Shown here piece after piece: positions 54,857 through 63,332 of a stretch of 64,000 nt of DNA. The translations under genes and the position numbers were made by a program. The notes under the pieces are model-generated. The model was not told where the DNA came from. It saw only the letters and a program-made list of their open reading frames with translations, and ran no database searches. The first letter of the stretch is position 1, and each line of letters opens with the position of its first letter. Source of the DNA: an uncultured Rhodobacter sp. (GTDB taxonomy: Bacteria; Pseudomonadota; Alphaproteobacteria; Rhodobacterales; Rhodobacteraceae); the NCBI GenBank assembly GCA_945952585.1, contig CAMFII010000007.1, positions 62,001 to 126,000 of the forward strand, written 5' to 3'.

Positions 54857-55957
54857 ATGAACAGGACGACGACGCTCGGCCTTGCGACCCTCGCCCTTCT
54901 TGGCACCACCGCGCTTGTGCATGCCGAGGATCTGGCCGCCATCGAGGCCGCCGCCAAGAAAGAGGGCGCGCTGACCGTCATCGCCCTGCCGCATGACTGG
55001 TGCGGCTATGGCGATGTCATCGCCGGCTTCAAGGCGAAGTACCCCGAGATTGCCGTGACCGAACTCAACCCCGATGCGGGTTCGGGCGACGAGCTGGAGG
55101 CAATCCGCGCCAACAAGGACAACAAGGGCCCGCAGGCGCCCGACGTCATCGACGTGGGTCTGGCCTTCGGCCCGGCCGCCAAGGCCGAAGGGCTGGTCCA
55201 GCCCTACAAGGTCTCGACCTGGGACGAGATTCCAGCCGAAGTGAAGGATGCCGACGGCCACTGGTATGGCGACTACTATGGCGTGATGGCCTTTGGCGTG
55301 AACAAGGACCTGATCCAGAACGCGCCGACCAAGTGGGAAGACCTGCTGAAGCCGGAATATGCCGCGAGCTTTGCACTGACCGGCGATCCGCGCTCGTCGA
55401 ACCAGGCGATCCTGGCGACGCTCGCGGCCGGCATGTCGCGCGGCGGCAAGCCGGGCGAGGAATCGGGGCAGAAGGGCCTCGAGTTCATGGCAGAGCTGAA
55501 CAAGGCCGGGAACTTTGTCCCCGTGGCCGGCAAGTCGGGCACCATCGCCCAGGGCCAGACGCCGATCGTCGCCGCCTGGGACTACAACCTGCTCGCCTGG
55601 CGCGACAGCCTGGCTGGCAACCCCGAACTGGAAGTGCTGATCCCCGAAGGCCCGAGCCTGGCCGGCGTCTATGTGCAGGCGATCAGCGCCTATGCTCCGC
55701 ATCCGAACGCCGCCAAGCTGTGGATGGAATACCTCTACTCCGACGAAGGTCAGCTTGGCTGGCTGAAGGGCTACTGCCACCCGGCGCGCTTCAACGAACT
55801 GGTCAAGGCCGGCAAGGTCCCGCAGGAGATGCTCGACAAGCTGCCGCCGGCCGACGGCTATGCCCGCGCGATCTTCCCGACCGTGGAGCAGCAAGAGGCG
55901 AACAAGAAGGTGGTCTCGGGCGGCTGGGACGCCACCGTCGGCGCCGTCGTCCAATAA
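54857..55957 (+). CDS. ABC transporter substrate-binding protein, Pho-box-linked
   Basis: This 366-residue periplasmic binding protein is of the polyamine/iron-type (PotD-like) cluster, with a signal peptide (ALVHAED, cleavage near residue 23). A conserved-looking LPHDWCGYGDV follows at residue 45-55. I chose the ATG at 54857 because GGAG is 8-9 bases upstream; a GTG lies nine bases earlier. It starts the importer operon. The Pho box suggests the ligand is phosphorus-containing, for example a phosphonate or glycerophospho-head group, but the residues that bind it are not identifiable. Confidence 0.87.
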   Translation: MNRTTTLGLATLALLGTTALVHAEDLAAIEAAAKKEGALTVIALPHDWCGYGDVIAGFKAKYPEIAVTELNPDAGSGDELEAIRANKDNKGPQAPDVIDVGLAFGPAAKAEGLVQPYKVSTWDEIPAEVKDADGHWYGDYYGVMAFGVNKDLIQNAPTKWEDLLKPEYAASFALTGDPRSSNQAILATLAAGMSRGGKPGEESGQKGLEFMAELNKAGNFVPVAGKSGTIAQGQTPIVAAWDYNLLAWRDSLAGNPELEVLIPEGPSLAGVYVQAISAYAPHPNAAKLWMEYLYSDEGQLGWLKGYCHPARFNELVKAGKVPQEMLDKLPPADGYARAIFPTVEQQEANKKVVSGGWDATVGAVVQ

Positions 55958-55973
55958 GCGATTGAAAAGGCTC

Positions 55974-56002
55974 GTCCCCGCCCGGTCTTGCCGGGCGGGG
56001 AC
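55974..56002 (+). other. Strong intercistronic hairpin in the importer operon
   Basis: Perfect 12-base arms GTCCCCGCCCGG and CCGGGCGGGGAC enclose TCTTG. It sits 17 bases after the binding-protein stop. No T tract follows, so it probably stabilises the upstream mRNA to raise the binding-protein level over the permeases, as in other binding-protein-dependent operons. Confidence 0.65.
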
Positions 56003-56023
56003 CGGCATTTCCCGGGGGCAAGG

Positions 56024-56911
56024 ATGACCGAAAGCACGACCACCGGCGGGCCGATCCGTCGCGGACGGTCCGAGGCATGGAACTGGGTCGGCGTGGCGCC
56101 GTTCCTGCTGTTCGCGCTGCTGTTCCTGATCCTGCCGACGATGCAGATCGTCATCGGTTCGTTCCGCAACCCCGCAGGCGACTTCACGCTGGCCAACATC
56201 GCCGGGCTGTTCAGCCCGCAGGTGATGAAGCCCTTCTGGCTGTCGATCCGCATCAGCTTGCTGACGGCCTTCCTCGGCTGCCTGATCGGCCTGATCCTTG
56301 CCGCCGCCGTGACGCGGGGCGGGCTGCCGCGGGCCTTCCGCGACGGGACGCTGACCTTTTCGGGCGTGGCCTCGAACTTCGCCGGCGTGCCGCTGGCCTT
56401 TGCCTTCATCGCGACGCTCGGGCGGCTCGGGCTGGTGACGGTGCTCTTGCGCGATTGGTTCGGCATCAACCTTGCGGCTGCGGGGTTCAACCTGATCTCC
56501 TTTGCCGGGCTCGCCATCACCTACCTGTATTTCCAGATCCCGCTGATGATCCTCATCATCACCCCGGCGCTGGACGGGCTGAAGCCGGAATGGCGCGAGG
56601 CGGCGCAGTCGCTTGGCGCAAGCGGCAATCAATACTGGAGGATGGTGGCCCTGCCGGTGCTCTGGCCTTCGCTGCTCGGCACCTTCGCGCTACTCTTCGC
56701 CAATGCCTTCGGGGCGGTGGCGACGGCGATGGCACTGACCGGATCGTCGCTGTCGATCGTGCCGATCATTCTGTTCGCTCAGATCCGGGGTGACGTACTG
56801 GGCGACCCGCATCTGGGCTACGCCATCGCCTTCGGGATGATCGTGCTGACCGGTATCGCCAACCTGATCTACATCGTGCTGCGCACCCGTGCCGAGAGGT
56901 GGCTGAAATGA
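56024..56911 (+). CDS. ABC transporter permease 1, Pho-box-linked
   Basis: This 295-residue PotB-like permease has about six membrane segments and an EAA loop (EWREAAQSLGASGNQYWRMVALP). I chose the ATG at 56024 (MTESTTTGG) because a GGGGGCAAGG site precedes it. The 3' end overlaps the next permease by four bases (ATGA). It is one half of the channel. Confidence 0.9.
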   Translation: MTESTTTGGPIRRGRSEAWNWVGVAPFLLFALLFLILPTMQIVIGSFRNPAGDFTLANIAGLFSPQVMKPFWLSIRISLLTAFLGCLIGLILAAAVTRGGLPRAFRDGTLTFSGVASNFAGVPLAFAFIATLGRLGLVTVLLRDWFGINLAAAGFNLISFAGLAITYLYFQIPLMILIITPALDGLKPEWREAAQSLGASGNQYWRMVALPVLWPSLLGTFALLFANAFGAVATAMALTGSSLSIVPIILFAQIRGDVLGDPHLGYAIAFGMIVLTGIANLIYIVLRTRAERWLK

Positions 56912-57699
56912 TCCGCTCGCCCAAGCTCTGGTCCTGGATCGCCGTGATCCTTGGCGCGCTCTACTTCTTCCTGCCGCTGATCGGGATGTTCGAGTTTTCC
57001 CTGCGCGCCCGACGCGGGGTCTATTCCTTCGACGCCTATGCCAACGTGCTGGGCGATCCGCAGTTCCGCGCCACCTTCGGCTTTTCGCTGGTGATGTCGC
57101 TGGTGACGATCGTGCTCGGCATCCTGATCGTCACGCCGACCGCCTTCTGGGTGCGGCTGCGCCTGCCGCATCTGCGCCCGGCGATCGAGTTCATCACACT
57201 CCTGCCGCTGGTGATCCCGCCGATCGTCATCGTCTTCGGCTATATCCGGCTCTACAACACCTCGAGCTGGCTGCCGCTGACCGGCAGCATCATGGGCACC
57301 AACGTGCTCCTGGCCTTCGGCTACACCGTCCTGTCGCTGCCCTACATGTACCGCGCCGTCGATACCGGCCTGCGTACCATCGACGTACGTACCCTGACCG
57401 AGGCGGCGCAGAGCCTCGGGGCCTCGTGGTTCACAATCATCGGTCAGATCATCTTGCCGAATGTGCTGGTCGCGGTGCTGTCGGGCGCCTTTCTGACCTT
57501 TGCCATCGTGATCGGCGAATACGTCCTGGCGGCGCTGCTGAACCGCCCGGCCTTCGGGCCCTACATGGTCTGGATGGGCGGCAACAAGGCCTACGAACCC
57601 GCCGCGCTCGCGGTGATCGCCTTCGCCATCACCTGGGGCTGCATGGGCCTCATCCAGTTGGCGACGGGCTTGCAGAAACACACAAGGGGCGCGCGCTGA
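56908..57699 (+). CDS. ABC transporter permease 2, Pho-box-linked
   Basis: This 263-residue PotC-like permease has about six membrane segments and an EAA loop (LTEAAQSLGASWFTIIGQIILP). The ATG at 56908 overlaps the first permease's stop (ATGA). Its own stop is overlapped by the ATPase ATG (TGATG), so all three genes are coupled. It completes the transmembrane channel of the importer. Confidence 0.9.
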   Translation: MIRSPKLWSWIAVILGALYFFLPLIGMFEFSLRARRGVYSFDAYANVLGDPQFRATFGFSLVMSLVTIVLGILIVTPTAFWVRLRLPHLRPAIEFITLLPLVIPPIVIVFGYIRLYNTSSWLPLTGSIMGTNVLLAFGYTVLSLPYMYRAVDTGLRTIDVRTLTEAAQSLGASWFTIIGQIILPNVLVAVLSGAFLTFAIVIGEYVLAALLNRPAFGPYMVWMGGNKAYEPAALAVIAFAITWGCMGLIQLATGLQKHTRGAR

Positions 57700-58757
57700 T
57701 GTCCTTCTTGACCATCGAGCATCTGGAAAAGAGCTTCGGGCCCAACCGGGTGGTAAAAGACTTTAACCTGGAAATCGAGAAGGGAGAGTTCATCTCGCTG
57801 CTCGGCCCCTCCGGCTGCGGCAAGACGACGGTCCTGCGCATGGTGGCGGGGTTCGAGACGCCGACCTCGGGAACCATCCGCATCGACGGGCAGGACGTGA
57901 CCGACCGCCGCCCGAACCAGCGCAACATCGGCATGGTGTTCCAGGCCTATGCGCTGTTCCCCAACCTGACCGTGGCCGAGAATGTGGGTTTCGGCCTGCG
58001 CGTGGCCGGCGTCGGCAAGGCCGAGATCGCGGCGCGGGTCGGGGAGATGCTGAAGCTGATCGGGCTGCCCGATCTGGGCGGGCGCTATCCGTTCCAGCTG
58101 TCCGGCGGCCAGCAACAGCGGGTCGCGCTGGCCCGGGCGTTGGCACCGCGCCCGCAGGTGTTGCTGCTCGACGAGCCGCTTTCGGCGCTCGATGCCAAGA
58201 TCCGGGTGAGCCTGCGCAACGAGATCCGCGCGATCCAGCGCGATTTGGGGATCACGACGATCTTCGTCACCCATGACCAGGAAGAAGCCCTGTCGATGTC
58301 CGACCGGATCGTGGTGATGAACGGCGGGATCGCCGAGCAGGTCGGCGGCCCGCTGGAGATCTACAACCGGCCGAAAACCCGGTTCGTCGCGAATTTCGTC
58401 GGCACGCTGAACCACCTGACCGGCCGCGTCGACGATCCGGGGCAGGGCACGGTCTTCCTTGCCGGGGCGATGGTCGGGCTCGGCCGGGTGATCCCCGCGT
58501 CGCGGGGAGAGGACGTGCATCTGGCGCTGCGACCAGAAGCCGTGGTGCTTGGCCGCGCGGCGGGGCGTGATGTCGTTCTTCCCGCAACCATCGCCGAGGT
58601 TGATTTCCTTGGCTCCGTGATCCGGGTGAAGGCCGAGATCATGGGCTCGCGCCTGTCCTTCGACACGTTTAACCGCGCCGACGCACCCCCGCCCGCCATC
58701 GGCGACCGCGTCGAGATCAGCGCCTCGTCGCGCGATTTCCTGCTGTTGCAGGACTGA
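57699..58757 (+). CDS. ABC transporter ATPase, Pho-box-linked
   Basis: This 352-residue PotA-class ATPase has Walker A GPSGCGKTT, signature LSGGQ and Walker B LLLDEPLSALD, then a C-terminal TOBE-like region. The ATG at 57699 overlaps the permease stop. It ends the operon; metG follows on the other strand three bases later, leaving no room for a separate terminator. It should power import of the ligand of the binding protein. Confidence 0.92.
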   Translation: MSFLTIEHLEKSFGPNRVVKDFNLEIEKGEFISLLGPSGCGKTTVLRMVAGFETPTSGTIRIDGQDVTDRRPNQRNIGMVFQAYALFPNLTVAENVGFGLRVAGVGKAEIAARVGEMLKLIGLPDLGGRYPFQLSGGQQQRVALARALAPRPQVLLLDEPLSALDAKIRVSLRNEIRAIQRDLGITTIFVTHDQEEALSMSDRIVVMNGGIAEQVGGPLEIYNRPKTRFVANFVGTLNHLTGRVDDPGQGTVFLAGAMVGLGRVIPASRGEDVHLALRPEAVVLGRAAGRDVVLPATIAEVDFLGSVIRVKAEIMGSRLSFDTFNRADAPPPAIGDRVEISASSRDFLLLQD

Positions 58758-58760
58758 GCG

Positions 58761-60479
58761 TCACGTCCGCACCCCGGCGAAGCGAGTCTGCCAGTCGGCG
58801 CGCTCTTCGTCGGTGATCTTGCGGAACAGGTTCTCGGGCACGGTAAAGGCATGACCGGCGGGCAGGGCCCGCAGCGCCGCGCCGACATCGTCGGGCCAGG
58901 TCCAGTCGTCTGACCCCATGGCGGCCATCATCGCGGCGCTGGCGTCGGGGATGAAGGGGCGCGACAGGATCGCGTAGAGGCGGATCAGGTTCAGGCCCAG
59001 CCGGACGATGGCCTGCGCCCGTTCCGGATCGGTCTTGACCGCCGACCAGGGCGCGGCCGATTGCAGGTACTCATTGCCGACGACCCAGATGGCGCGGAGT
59101 TCGGCCGCGGATTTCCGCACCTCCATCGCGTCCATGCAGGCCTCATACTCCTTGATCCGCGCGCCGAGATCGGCGATCAGTGCCGTCTCCTGCGGGCCGA
59201 ACTCGCCTCCCGCCGGAACTTCACCGCCGAATTTCGAGACACAGAACTTGGTCACCCGGCTGACGAAGTTGCCGAGCACGTCCGCCAGGTCCTTGTTCAC
59301 CGAGGCCTGGAAGTTCTCCCAGGTGAACTCGCTGTCGCTTGACTCGGGCGCGTGGGACAGGAGCCACCAGCGCCAGTAATCCGCCGGAAGGATCGACAGC
59401 GCCTGGTCCATGAACACGCCCCGACCCTGGCTGGTCGAGAACTGGCCGCCGTCATAGTTCAGGTAATTGAAGGACTTGAGGTAATCGACCATCTTCCACG
59501 GCTCGCCCGAGCCGAGGATCGTGGCCGGGAAGCTGAGCGTGTGGAAGGGCACGTTGTCCTTGCCCATGAACTGGAAATACTTCACGTCCGACGCGCCCTT
59601 GTCGGTCCGCCACCAGCGTTCCCAGTCGGCTTCCGTCTTCCCGTTCGCGTCGACCCATTCTGCGGCGCAGGCGATGTATTCGATCGGCGCGTCGAACCAG
59701 ACGTAGAAGACCTTGCCTTCCATTCCCGGCCAAGGCTGGTCGCCCTTCATCACCGGCACGCCCCAGTAAAGGTCGCGCGTGATGCCCCGGTCCTGCAGCC
59801 CGTCGCCGTCGTTCAGCCATTTCTTGGCGATCGAGGTCGTCAGGATCGGCCAGTCGGTCTTGCTATCGATCCAGGCCTCGAGCTTGTCCTTCAGCGAGCG
59901 CTGCTTGAGGTAGAGGTGCTTGGTCTCGCGCACCTCGAGATCGGTCGAGCCCGAGATGGCCGAGCGCGGGTTGATGAGGTCGGTCGGGTCCAGCTGCTTG
60001 GTGCAGTTCTCGCACTGGTCGCCGCGGGCGCGGTCATAGCCGCAATTCGGGCAGGTGCCCTCAATGTAGCGGTCGGGCAGGAAGCGGTTGTCGGCGATGG
60101 AAAACATCTGCTTTTCCGACACTTCCTCGATATAGCCGTTCTCGGCGAGCTTGCCGGCGAAGTGCTGGGTCAGCTTGCGGTTCCGAAGGCTCGACGAGCG
60201 GCCGAAATGGTCGAAGGACAGGCGGAACCCGGCGGCGAGGCCCTTCTGCACCTCATACATCTCGGCGCAGTATTGCTCGACCGGCTTGCCGGCCTTAGCA
60301 GCGGCCAGTTCGGCGGGGGTGCCGTGTTCGTCCGTGGCGCAGAGGAACAGCACCTCATTGCCGCGGGCGCGCATATAGCGGGCGAAGAGGTCGGCGGGCA
60401 GCTGCGAGCCCACGAGGTTACCCAGATGCTTGATCCCGTTGATGTAGGGGATCGCCGAGGTGATGAGAATCCGCGCCAT
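58761..60479 (-). CDS. metG: Methionine--tRNA ligase
   Basis: This 572-residue class I synthetase has the HIGH equivalent in [10 protein letters not shown], a four-Cys zinc knuckle ([17 protein letters not shown]), and an anticodon-binding domain. The KMSKS loop is degenerate, read here as FSTSQ in [12 protein letters not shown] recall the FSTS type in related MetRS, so it is probably functional. It charges tRNA-Met. No dimerisation EMAP domain is present at the C-terminus, which fits the short length. Confidence 0.95.
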   Translation of the reverse strand: MARILITSAIPYINGIKHLGNLVGSQLPADLFARYMRARGNEVLFLCATDEHGTPAELAAAKAGKPVEQYCAEMYEVQKGLAAGFRLSFDHFGRSSSLRNRKLTQHFAGKLAENGYIEEVSEKQMFSIADNRFLPDRYIEGTCPNCGYDRARGDQCENCTKQLDPTDLINPRSAISGSTDLEVRETKHLYLKQRSLKDKLEAWIDSKTDWPILTTSIAKKWLNDGDGLQDRGITRDLYWGVPVMKGDQPWPGMEGKVFYVWFDAPIEYIACAAEWVDANGKTEADWERWWRTDKGASDVKYFQFMGKDNVPFHTLSFPATILGSGEPWKMVDYLKSFNYLNYDGGQFSTSQGRGVFMDQALSILPADYWRWWLLSHAPESSDSEFTWENFQASVNKDLADVLGNFVSRVTKFCVSKFGGEVPAGGEFGPQETALIADLGARIKEYEACMDAMEVRKSAAELRAIWVVGNEYLQSAAPWSAVKTDPERAQAIVRLGLNLIRLYAILSRPFIPDASAAMMAAMGSDDWTWPDDVGAALRALPAGHAFTVPENLFRKITDEERADWQTRFAGVRT

Positions 60480-60569
60480 CCGTCTGCCCTTGCCTTAGGT
60501 GTCGCGCCCCCTTTAGCGCAAGGGATCGGTGAGAACCAGAAGCGTTGCGCCTGTGCGGCAGCCGGGCGA

Positions 60570-60638
60570 GGGGGGCCGTCTGCCCCCTCTGCGCCTCTGG
60601 CGCATTCACCCCCCGAGGATATTTGAGAGCAGAAAATG
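60570..60638. repeat. Dispersed intergenic repeat, copy 3
   Basis: A variant of copies 1 and 2: a GGGGG...CCCCC hairpin, a GCGCC-TCTG-GGCGC-like hairpin, then CACCCCCCGAGGATATTT and GAGCAGAAAATG. It lies between the metG start and the stop of the MFS gene on the same strand. It is again next to a gene 3' end (18 bases from the MFS stop), as for a terminator. Confidence 0.85.
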
Positions 60639-60656
60639 GACTGGGTGTTCGGCCCC

Positions 60657-61883
60657 TCAGGCTTCATCCCGGTCGCGGCGCAGCAGCCGGCCGATCAGGA
60701 ACGAGGTGCGGGGTTCATAGGTATAGGCCGTGCGCGTGTCCGGCGCCGGCCGGGCGGTCATCCGCATCACCCCGAAGACGATCAGCAGCATATGGGCGAG
60801 CGCGATCATCACGAACATCGCAGCTGGTCCGAACCACTCGATCACCACGGACGAGACCCAGGGGCTGGCAATTGCGCCGACTGCGTAAAGGAACATCAGC
60901 GCCGCTGAAAGCTCGACCCGTTCCAGCGTGACCGCGTAGTCATGGGCGTGGGCGGTCGAGACCGAATAGATCGGCAGGGTGGCAAAGCCGAAGGCCACGG
61001 CGGCGGCGAAGATCGCGGCGGTGCCACTACCGGCGAAGGCGATGGTGCCGGCACAGGCGAGGATGCTCGCCGCCGATAGCCCGATCAGCACATGGCGGCG
61101 GTCGTAGCGATCGGCAAGCCAGCCGACCGGGAACTGCGCGAGCGCGCCGCCGACCACATAGGCGGCGAGGAACAGCGCGATCTGGTCGGCGTGGAGGCCC
61201 ACTTCGATGCCATAGACCGGTCCGACCATACGGAAGGACGCGCCGGTGATGCCCGACACGACGACCCCGACGGCGGCGAGCGGCGAGCGGTCCCAGGCAA
61301 GGCGCGGACGCAGGCGCGGCGCGAGTGGGGTTTCCGGCGCCTCGGCCTTGGTCAGCGTCAGGGGAAAGATCGCGGCGCAGCAGGCGAGTGCGAGGATGTT
61401 GTAGGAGAGGTAGGATGCAGGCTCGAGCACGCCGATCATCAGCTGGGCTAGGAGGCTCCCGGTGATGTCAACGATCCGGTAGGTGCCCATGGCGCGGCCG
61501 CGCGTCTCGTTCGTGACCTTGGCCTGCAGCCAGGCCTCGATGATCGTGTAGCAGCCCGCCACGCACAGGCCCGAGGCCATGCGCATCACCGCCCAGGCAT
61601 AGGGGTCGACAACCATCATGTGGGCGAGGATGCCGATGGTGCCGGCGGCGGTGAAGGCGGCGAAGGCGCGGGAATGGCCGACCTCGCCCATCAGCCGGGG
61701 CGCCCACCAGCAGCCAACGAAGAAGCCGAAGAAATGCGCCGAGCCGAGAAGGCCGATCTGCGAAGTGGTGAAGCCCAGGACCGCGCCCGAAATCGCGTCA
61801 AGCGGCGCCACCCCGCCGGTGCCGAGCTGCAGGAGCACGACCGAGAAGAACAGGGCAGCGAAGGAAATCAGGAGGCGCATCAC
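60657..61883 (-). CDS. MFS transporter
   Basis: This 408-residue protein has about twelve hydrophobic segments and a motif-A-like GWLADRYDRRHVL between TM segments. It resembles YcaD-like MFS proteins. It is likely a secondary transporter with an unknown substrate. The upstream gene on this strand, cytochrome b561, is 123 bases away. Confidence 0.85.
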   Translation of the reverse strand: MMRLLISFAALFFSVVLLQLGTGGVAPLDAISGAVLGFTTSQIGLLGSAHFFGFFVGCWWAPRLMGEVGHSRAFAAFTAAGTIGILAHMMVVDPYAWAVMRMASGLCVAGCYTIIEAWLQAKVTNETRGRAMGTYRIVDITGSLLAQLMIGVLEPASYLSYNILALACCAAIFPLTLTKAEAPETPLAPRLRPRLAWDRSPLAAVGVVVSGITGASFRMVGPVYGIEVGLHADQIALFLAAYVVGGALAQFPVGWLADRYDRRHVLIGLSAASILACAGTIAFAGSGTAAIFAAAVAFGFATLPIYSVSTAHAHDYAVTLERVELSAALMFLYAVGAIASPWVSSVVIEWFGPAAMFVMIALAHMLLIVFGVMRMTARPAPDTRTAYTYEPRTSFLIGRLLRRDRDEA

Positions 61884-62006
61884 TCACCATGCGGTGCGCC
61901 GCACAGTGTCGCGGTTTCCGGCCGGGGGGAAGAGCGGAACCGGCGCACGGAGAAGAAAATTCTTTCCGGGTTCGGGGCGGGGTGGATCTGATCCGCGCCG
62001 ATGCCC

Positions 62007-62552
62007 TCAGGCGCGGCCGCTCCACATGCGGCTGAGTGTGCCGTCGCCCTCCATCTGCCGCTTGAGCGCTGCGCCGACATGGATGAGAAGGACCGCCATC
62101 AGGAGTTTCGTCAGCGCGCCATGCACCGCCCAGCCGGCGTTTTCCCAGGCCTCTGACACCGGTGCGATCGGCGGCACCACCCAGGTGTCGAAGAACATCG
62201 TGTCGATGCCGCTGGCCGAGCTTGCGACCCATCCCGAGAGCGGGATCGCGATCAGGAGCAGGTAGATCGCGATGTGACCGGCGCGGGCAAGGCGCTGGCT
62301 CAGCGCCGAGGGATCGCCGATCGGGGCAGGGGGCGGGCTGATCCGGTGCCAGACGAGGCGGATCAGGACCAGCATCAGCAGGGAAAGGCCGATGCTCTTG
62401 TGCAGTCCGTAGAGCCACAGATTGGCCAGTCCCGGTTGGAGCCCCTGAAGCCGGGTTCCGAGCGCGAGCATGATGAGGATCGCCAAGGCCATCAGCCAAT
62501 GCAGAAGCCGCGTTACCAGCCCGAAACTGTCAGATGTGTTCCGCCAGGCCAT
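62007..62552 (-). CDS. Cytochrome b561-type membrane protein
   Basis: This 181-residue protein has four hydrophobic segments with His residues positioned for haem binding (RLLHW, LHKSIG, GHIAIYL, LLIHVG), the prokaryotic cytochrome b561 pattern. It transfers electrons across or within the inner membrane. It starts 3 bases after the yceI-like stop, and the pairing of b561 with YceI is common in proteobacteria. Confidence 0.9.
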   Translation of the reverse strand: MAWRNTSDSFGLVTRLLHWLMALAILIMLALGTRLQGLQPGLANLWLYGLHKSIGLSLLMLVLIRLVWHRISPPPAPIGDPSALSQRLARAGHIAIYLLLIAIPLSGWVASSASGIDTMFFDTWVVPPIAPVSEAWENAGWAVHGALTKLLMAVLLIHVGAALKRQMEGDGTLSRMWSGRA

Positions 62553-62555
62553 CCT

Positions 62556-63140
62556 TCAGTCCCTCGTGATCCGGGCGCGAATATCCAGCTTCACCTCATC
62601 CGCGACCATGTCGTTCCAGCCGGTCGCGCCGAAGTCGCTTCGGTTGATCGACCCGACCAGCCGGATGGTCAGGCGGCTCAGGTCGCCCGGCTCGCTGCCC
62701 TGCTGCCGCCAGATGCTGGCGTCGAAGGTGATCGGCCGGGTCACGCCGCGGATGGTGATGTTGCCGTCGATCTGCGCCTCGCTCGGGTTGCGGGCGCGCA
62801 CGGCGGTCGAGACAAAGGTGATCTGCGGATAGCTGCCCGCGTCCAGCACCTTCGGCCCCTTCATCGCCTGTGTCGCGAAAGGCAAGCTCGCCTCGGCGCC
62901 AGATACGTCAAGCGTGACCGCCACCTGCGACGCGGCGAGCTTTTCGAAGTCGATCGTCACGTCGGCGCTGGCGACTGGCATGCTGCCGGTGATCGCGTCA
63001 GGCCCGAACATCGTCTCGAACCCGACCTTCGAAGCGGCCACATCGAGCGAATAGCGGGCCGGTGCGGCTTCGCCCGGCAAAGAGAAGAGTACGGTCAGCG
63101 CCGAAGCGACGATCACCGACCGGAAAAGGGATATTGTCAT
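62556..63140 (-). CDS. YceI-family periplasmic protein
   Basis: This 194-residue protein has a signal peptide (GEAAPARYSL, cleavage near residue 26) and the YceI lipocalin-like fold (KVGFETMFG, GNITIRGVTRPITFDA, FGATGWNDMVADEVKL). YceI proteins bind polyisoprenoid ligands such as quinones and may deliver them to the b561 partner. I chose the ATG at 63140; an upstream extension is not signal-like. Confidence 0.9.
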   Translation of the reverse strand: MTISLFRSVIVASALTVLFSLPGEAAPARYSLDVAASKVGFETMFGPDAITGSMPVASADVTIDFEKLAASQVAVTLDVSGAEASLPFATQAMKGPKVLDAGSYPQITFVSTAVRARNPSEAQIDGNITIRGVTRPITFDASIWRQQGSEPGDLSRLTIRLVGSINRSDFGATGWNDMVADEVKLDIRARITRD

Positions 63141-63332
63141 TTTCACCTCACTGCGCTGACAACGATAGCACGAGGCATTCCATCCATCGCAACAGTCACG
63201 TCTCGGTGAGGGGTCGCTTCGGATCTTGTCCGGGGGCCCGATCATCATCGTCGGCAGGCCGCGGCAGATGGGGTTGCCCGCGGCTTTCCGGGCGCTAGGG
63301 TGCCCGTCACAACCTGGGCCTGAGGAGGCAAG

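Noticed and set aside
60480..60569. SAM-type riboswitch upstream of metG
   Set aside because: No conserved riboswitch core or terminator/antiterminator pair was recognised in the short leader.
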